DNA of 64,000 nucleotides from Corynespora cassiicola (lineage: Eukaryota > Ascomycota > Dothideomycetes > Pleosporales > Corynesporascaceae). The stretch covers positions 1,116,001-1,180,000 of the forward strand of contig JAEUWY010000004.1 in NCBI GenBank assembly GCA_022059125.1, in the 5' to 3' direction. The notes under the pieces are model-generated. The model saw only the letters and a list, made by a program, of their open reading frames with translations, was not told the DNA's origin and made no database searches. The stretch's first letter is position 1; each line of letters starts with the position of its first letter. Below are positions 59,330 through 64,000 of this stretch, one piece after another. A program made the position numbers and the translations under genes.

Positions 59330-60814
59330 TCAGTCCCCTCCAAACACCCTCTTCCAAAGCTCAAAGCTTTCGTACGTCTGGCTCGGGTATCGCTCCCGGT
59401 TCAGCTTCGCCTTTTCTTCTATCGAGTACCTTATCTCCGACCCCCCTGTCATCCCTGCCCACTCCCCATTGACTTGCAGCCCGTCTTCGCTTGATGCCAC
59501 AGTCTCTGTAGCTTTATAATCGTACACGTCTTCATCACCGTACCCGGGGATTCGCCGGTCATTCGTTGCCGTCAGAATCCCCACTATGGCCTTGATCCCC
59601 ACCAGATCCTGTATGTTATCACCGAGCTGGGGGAGCAAGGCGTTGAGAACCCTGGTGGCAGCAGAGCCCAGCCGCTTGAGCGTGGTCCATATGACTCCGC
59701 CAGGGGCATAGTATAGAACGTTGCCGTATACATCTCCACTCCCCACCGACTCGCTGTCCACCGACACCATTCGTTGCTCCAGCTGTGCAATCTTGTCGCT
59801 CGGAACAAGGCTAGTCGTATTCCCTGGGCACTCGCCTTCGGTGGCCAGGACAGCCTTGAGCATCCATCTCAGCGCAACATCCGCAAGTACTTGGTTCGCA
59901 AAGATGGTCCGGCTCAAGCTATCTGGCAATAGGCCCAGCAGGCCCTCTATCCAGTTCGCCGGGCTCTGTCGGATGAATCGGAACGTCTGACGGCCCACGT
60001 CGTAGTGGCACCCTGGAAGCCACATCTGATGTACTCTGGCCTTGGTCTTGCCGTCGCCCTCAAAAGCAAGACAAGGCTGGAATATCCAAAGCCGATCATG
60101 TAGACAAGGGGCATGGTACACTTCTTGGACCACGCTGGATATCTTTTGGTCAAAGAATTCGGGCCAGTCAAATCCTATTCCAGCATTGAGCCGTGGGATT
60201 CCCAATGCCCCCACTGTGTCGAGCAGTCCCATGAATCGTATTGGCCGCTTGACGGGCCACACATGCGCTTGATCCTCCTTCATCCTGACGCACCGCTCCG
60301 ACTTAGGGTGGTCCACGGGCAACGTACTCCGATATGTACGATAGACTTGTTTGCAGAGGGTATCCAGTTCTTCGCCATCCAGGTCTGCATGGCGCTTGAT
60401 GATGCCACAGTTGTTGATCATCCCAGCGACACAGCGCAAAGTGTAGGCACCTCGACTGAAGCCAAAGAGCCAGATGTCGTGTTCCAGGGTATAGTTCTCC
60501 ACGATGAATTTGTACACCGACACGCACTCCTCTCCAATCGTAGATGCTGTGGCGCCATCCCATAGATACTCCAAAAAGGTCTTGCCCAAGCCAACTCCCT
60601 CCTGATATCCGGCCACGACATCGTTTCGAGAAGTGCGGATCTTATGAATGCGCGCCTGTGTCTTCCTTGGGTCTCTGGAAAACTCAACCTCGCCCACCAT
60701 ATCGGCCATCATTCGGATGTTGCTTGGGGGTGCGCCAGCAACTTTTGTCTCGCGCCCAACCCATGTCCCATCGCAGAAGACGATGAGGCGCTTGGACGGA
60801 TTTGGTTGGGCCAT
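59330..60814 (-). CDS. DUF2235 alpha/beta hydrolase (Tle1-like phospholipase fold)
   Basis: Single exon, 494 residues. N-terminal RLIVFCDGTW (9-18) is the DUF2235 opening motif. GYQEGVGLGK follows, then the nucleophile elbow GFSRGAYTLR with Ser120, RFMGLLDTVGALGIPR, and LPGCHYDVGR with Asp272, a likely triad acid. A His after the AFEGDG/QMWLPGCH region completes the expected Ser-Asp-His set. The same domain forms bacterial type VI lipase effectors of the Tle1 class. Fungal proteins with it are mostly uncharacterised hydrolases, usually intracellular, and no signal peptide is visible here. Natural substrate unknown. The ATG is preceded within 25 bp by a CTACCTAGGTACT palindrome. Confidence 0.9.
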   Translation of the reverse strand: MAQPNPSKRLIVFCDGTWVGRETKVAGAPPSNIRMMADMVGEVEFSRDPRKTQARIHKIRTSRNDVVAGYQEGVGLGKTFLEYLWDGATASTIGEECVSVYKFIVENYTLEHDIWLFGFSRGAYTLRCVAGMINNCGIIKRHADLDGEELDTLCKQVYRTYRSTLPVDHPKSERCVRMKEDQAHVWPVKRPIRFMGLLDTVGALGIPRLNAGIGFDWPEFFDQKISSVVQEVYHAPCLHDRLWIFQPCLAFEGDGKTKARVHQMWLPGCHYDVGRQTFRFIRQSPANWIEGLLGLLPDSLSRTIFANQVLADVALRWMLKAVLATEGECPGNTTSLVPSDKIAQLEQRMVSVDSESVGSGDVYGNVLYYAPGGVIWTTLKRLGSAATRVLNALLPQLGDNIQDLVGIKAIVGILTATNDRRIPGYGDEDVYDYKATETVASSEDGLQVNGEWAGMTGGSEIRYSIEEKAKLNRERYPSQTYESFELWKRVFGGD

Positions 60815-61261
60815 GGTTGATTCAATGACTACCTAGGTACTTAGGGAGGTGCTCAGTATGGGCACGTGGCCGAGCTGTGCTAGATGCAAAAACGGCGGTG
60901 CAGGGAGGATAAGTATAAAGAGGAAGAGGGTTGAATAGGGGAGCAGCAGCGTAAAAGGAGCGGAGGGAGCGAAGGCGTGTAAACGCTCTTCTCTGAGCTT
61001 TTGAGCCCTGAGGCTATGCAGTGAGGGGTCAGGTGCGGCTGGAATGTATCAGAGTCAATGCCCACATGCACGGCGCCAATGATAGCCACAAAGCGCACAA
61101 GCTCGAGGATCCAAAGCCATTGACTGTGACAGCGGACGGCTTCGTTCAGCGCCATTTAGCTCTCAATCCAAGCAGGGTCAGGTTAGCATGAATGACGTCA
61201 CGCATGCCTTGGCCACCATTTTGAGTCCGTCCAAGTAACGTGGCCAAGGCCTAGCAGCCCT
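60815..61261. other. Intergenic upstream of the hydrolase gene
   Basis: 447 bp. A 91-codon minus-strand frame (60,880-61,155) has an ATG but no recognisable domain. It may be part of the hydrolase 5' leader rather than a gene. Contains the palindrome ACCTAGGT at 60,831-60,838. Confidence 0.45.
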
Positions 61262-62074
61262 CTATTGCCCCAAGATCTCATCCATAGCCTGCCACATGTA
61301 TCGCTGGGACGTCTTCCTTATTTCCTCGGCGGTTGTCACTACAGCATCATCGGGCGTAAGGCTCGCCGGCCGCTCTGGTACGCCCTTGGCGAAATCGTCG
61401 AGTGTTTCCTGGACTTTTTGCTTCATACGCCTTATGCTCACCACCTCCTCGCGTTTCCTTTCTAGCTGCTCCTTCATCATGTTGATGAGCGTCTCTCGGG
61501 CCTGATGTGGACGGTACTCGTTGAGCAGGGCGTGCATGTTGGCGACCAAGGTCAGGATGTCGCGCAGCTTCTGGTCCTTTTGTGGCGAAGTCGGGTTGCT
61601 GGAAACGATGCCGAGGAGCTCGACGAAGCTCAGTAGCGTGGAGCGCAAAAAGCGGAAGAGGTAATGCTGGCGGTCGAGGGACCAGTCGGTCTGGCTGGCT
61701 GTACTAGCGTCGGCATCAGCGGGCGGCGAGGGATACAGTTGCTGATACTGCCAGTCGGCAAGCAAAGGTGCTTGCTGGGTCTCTCCGCCGTCCAGCGTCC
61801 GCCGGATGAAGTCGATCATGTTAGAGAAATCATCAATGCCATGCACCTTGGCCACTTCCCCGAACACGCGGTACTCGTCGTCGTCGGCCGGCGGCTCTGG
61901 TGGGACTAGATATCTAAGCTCGGTCGGCAGGCTGAGCAGCTGCTCGGGCGATAATTGCGTCGCATCATCGGTTGTCTGCTTGAGGCGCTCCTGGTTCTCG
62001 GCCGTGAAGTGCTTGTAGAAGGGCGGCGGGTTCGGAAAGAAAGAACTGAGCTCGGGCTCTGGAGCAGCCGCCAT
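61262..62074 (-). CDS. MED7: Mediator complex subunit 7
   Basis: Single exon, 270 residues from the ATG at 62,074. N-terminal FFPNPPPFYKHFT is the diagnostic Med7 motif that binds Med31/Med21 partners. LRYLVPPEPP follows, then GIDDFSNMIDFIRR, and the long C-terminal helices (LLSFVELLGIVSSNP, LVANMHALLNEYRPHQARETL, then a basic coiled coil) form the heterodimer with Med21. Part of the Mediator middle module in RNA polymerase II transcription. Length is typical for filamentous fungi. Confidence 0.96.
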   Translation of the reverse strand: MAAAPEPELSSFFPNPPPFYKHFTAENQERLKQTTDDATQLSPEQLLSLPTELRYLVPPEPPADDDEYRVFGEVAKVHGIDDFSNMIDFIRRTLDGGETQQAPLLADWQYQQLYPSPPADADASTASQTDWSLDRQHYLFRFLRSTLLSFVELLGIVSSNPTSPQKDQKLRDILTLVANMHALLNEYRPHQARETLINMMKEQLERKREEVVSIRRMKQKVQETLDDFAKGVPERPASLTPDDAVVTTAEEIRKTSQRYMWQAMDEILGQ

Positions 62075-62091
62075 GGTGAGCAAAATGGTCG

Positions 62092-62128
62092 TCGATGTGG
62101 TCAGAGGTGGTCAGAGGTGGTCAGAGGC
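62092..62128. repeat. Short tandem repeat upstream of MED7
   Basis: The unit GTGGTCAGAG (10 bp) is repeated three times and once more with one change (GCGGGG...), 18-55 bp upstream of the MED7 start, inside its probable 5' leader or core promoter. Confidence 0.8.
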
Positions 62129-64000
62129 GGGGTTGGGGCGAGAGGGCGATGTTTATTGTTGCGGACCGGTTGAGTACCTAAGGTCTAGGTACCAAATTCC
62201 CGAGCTCGGCGGGAGCCCCCGCCACGAAGCCCGTAGGGTCACGTGGCTCGAATGATACACGTGACCTTCTACTAAAGGGCAACCTTGAAATCTTAGAATC
62301 CTTCCAGGTGGTAATGTCAACTGATCCTGTTGCCGAAATAGTGTGGAAATCTAGGCACTAGAGCTTTCTTCATTAATTCTGACACTGACCAGGTTCTGCA
62401 GCGTACCTCCCAGGTAGAGCATACCTCCAGCTCCTACCAAGGGTACCTCTACCGATACTTTTCTCAACCTCCGCCATTACGCTAATCTAGCTTCCTGAAA
62501 TCTAAATTGCGACGCATAAAATTTTCAGTACCGTTGGCGTTGACATCTGATAGCATTGGAACGATCGACACTACCTAGGTACTAAGAAGAGGTCCAGTAA
62601 TAGGCGACAACTACCGCCAAGAACCGCATTGAATATCAAATAGTTTGCAGGGTCCGACAATGCTGTGATTAAACATGCAGAAGGCTATTAGACAGCCAAA
62701 ATAGTAACTTCTGAATTAAAAACTTGATGGATGCCTGGGGCCTGGTATGGGGCTAAGACCAGATATTAAGAGCAGCCAGTGGCACGCAAGTTAGTGTCGC
62801 GCTTTGTAATATGTGACTCTCTGCTTGTAGTATGGCCAGCAAGCAAATGATTCTTGGAATTCTCCAAGTTAATGTCCACTGGATGGCCATGTGTCTGACT
62901 CTCTTCAATATTTTGCTGGTCTAGGTGCCTTCAAGGTTGTATTGCACCTTACATACGCTCTCGGTCTGGGCCCCGGCTTCTGTGGCACGTCGGAGGAATA
63001 CTGTCCTGTGTATTTAATCTAAATTTCCAAAGCTGTATTGAAATGTCATCGGAAAGAGACCCGCTCGATGTTAAGTCCCCGAGGAATAGAGAAGACGAGG
63101 GTCCTCGGTGCAAGCCATGGCGAAAGAAACGCTCAACCCCTCAGCCACCAGGGGTTAGCAAGTCCGAACATGCTGATTGCATATGGGTAGATGAAGAAAA
63201 ATATGGAGTTCCGGGGAGAAAGACCGCGATAACCTTCGGTCTAGCGGTCGATTGTCTTTTCAATGCTGTGTTCTAGCAGGAAAAAATGTTGCTTTTCTTG
63301 ATTCCACGAATGAGAGTATCTTTCGTATGAAAAAACTGCCCAGAAAAAAAAGCTTAAAAATAAAGACACACGTACTCAATATTACTTCTACTCTTAATTA
63401 ATTCTTATCATCGCTTATCCGGAACTCTGATATGTATACTGCTCCATTTTCATTAATTTTTGCCAACCTTTGCCACCGCATCGCTATTTCGTTTGTGCGC
63501 TGCCGAATGCTGGAGAAGCTCAGCTTATACTAGTCCGACGGATGCAGCTTTTCCAGGCATATGGGACAAATACAACCATTCCCCCCATTTCCACTTTATA
63601 TCACCCGAGGCTTTTCTATCGTTGCCATCGGGCAGTATCATATCTGATTTCAAGCCGGACATTGGCCTAGAAGGTCAAGACCAAGGCCTCGAAGTTGGTA
63701 GCATTGTATCCATCTAATATAAACTGTCTCGGTCAAACAATGTCACTTCTGGGTTAGACTTCACTGAGGCTAAGAACTACATTGGGCGTCAATCGGATAA
63801 TTCGAATGGCGGCCGAGGTCGCGGTGGATTTCTGGCCACCACCATCTCGTCGAATGTGACATCGACGTACACCATGCCGATATCCAAACGGCGCAGAGGC
63901 TTTAGCTACCTCACCTTATTTCTTTCTTCGGGAGACTTGCTTCTAGAGGTATCCTTGAGCATTAAGGATATCAGCCTTGAATTTAGCTTTCAGCCCACTT
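62129..64000. other. Intergenic to window end; no supported gene
   Basis: About 1.9 kb. A palindromic TACCTAGGTA is at 62,572-62,581 and a partial version at about 62,172-62,190. A frame of 77 codons (63,043-63,276 plus) and one of 85 codons (63,460-63,717 plus) lack recognisable domains. On the minus strand about 63,797-63,905 reads openly for ~35 codons (RRLDIGMVYVDVTFDEMVV) and could be an exon of a gene beyond the window or a decayed one. I do not assign a function. Confidence 0.4.

Noticed and set aside
60880..61155. 91-codon minus-strand frame upstream of the hydrolase
   Set aside because: It has an ATG, but no domain, and its position fits the 5' leader of the hydrolase transcript.
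63043..63276. 77-codon plus-strand frame
   Set aside because: Charged, low-complexity translation without a recognisable family and no spliced extension that I could support.

Overview
The window is nuclear DNA of a filamentous ascomycete, most likely a Sordariomycete. The genes have short (48-210 bp) GT-AG introns with CTAAC/CTGAC-type branch sites. They include fungal-specific families (LaeA-like methyltransferase, fungal rhodopsin-domain membrane protein, DUF2235 hydrolase). The window is split into two compartments: about 38.6 kb of extremely AT-rich, gene-free DNA, then about 25.4 kb of GC-rich, gene-dense DNA.

Left compartment (1 to ~38,605). CpA/TpG are scarce, TpA is everywhere, and no long reading frame survives. 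This is the look of repeat-induced point mutation (RIP), although I could not compute indices. Under the decay, several elements can still be read. (i) Two near-identical, oppositely oriented ~2.1-kb Tc1/mariner elements (4,177-6,283 and 20,809-22,918) keep TIRs, TA target duplications, a two-intron transposase and DD34E spacing. (ii) Gypsy family A, minus strand, forms a tandem arrangement at 26,650-36,689 with ~475-bp LTRs, a solo LTR at 24,652-25,220 and an internally deleted inverted fragment at 3,100-4,176. (iii) Gypsy family B, minus strand, spans ~11,439-23,047; its right LTR is split by the second Tc1 copy and its left LTR supplies the empty site. (iv) Several smaller dispersed repeats and a 16-bp minisatellite are present. 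Nesting order can be partly read: gypsies first, then heavy RIP, then the better preserved Tc1 copies.

Boundary (~38,605-39,830). A 64-residue secreted peptide gene with a CS-alpha-beta (defensin-like) cysteine pattern lies on the minus strand, its stop codon about 20 bp from the edge of the AT-rich block. It appears only if a 57-bp intron is spliced. I consider it the most interesting item in the window.

Right compartment. On the minus strand follow a 9-exon LaeA-like methyltransferase and a 5-exon FAD monooxygenase, which together may be a small specialised-metabolism pair. The rest is mostly housekeeping: alanine aminotransferase, proteasome lid subunit Rpn7, cap guanine-N7 methyltransferase Abd1 (divergent from Rpn7), peroxin Pex11, a seven-helix rhodopsin-domain membrane protein, a Git1/PHS-type MFS permease, a DUF2235 alpha/beta hydrolase, and Mediator subunit Med7. 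The last ~1.9 kb and the 3-kb stretch at 54,017-57,020 show no gene I can support.
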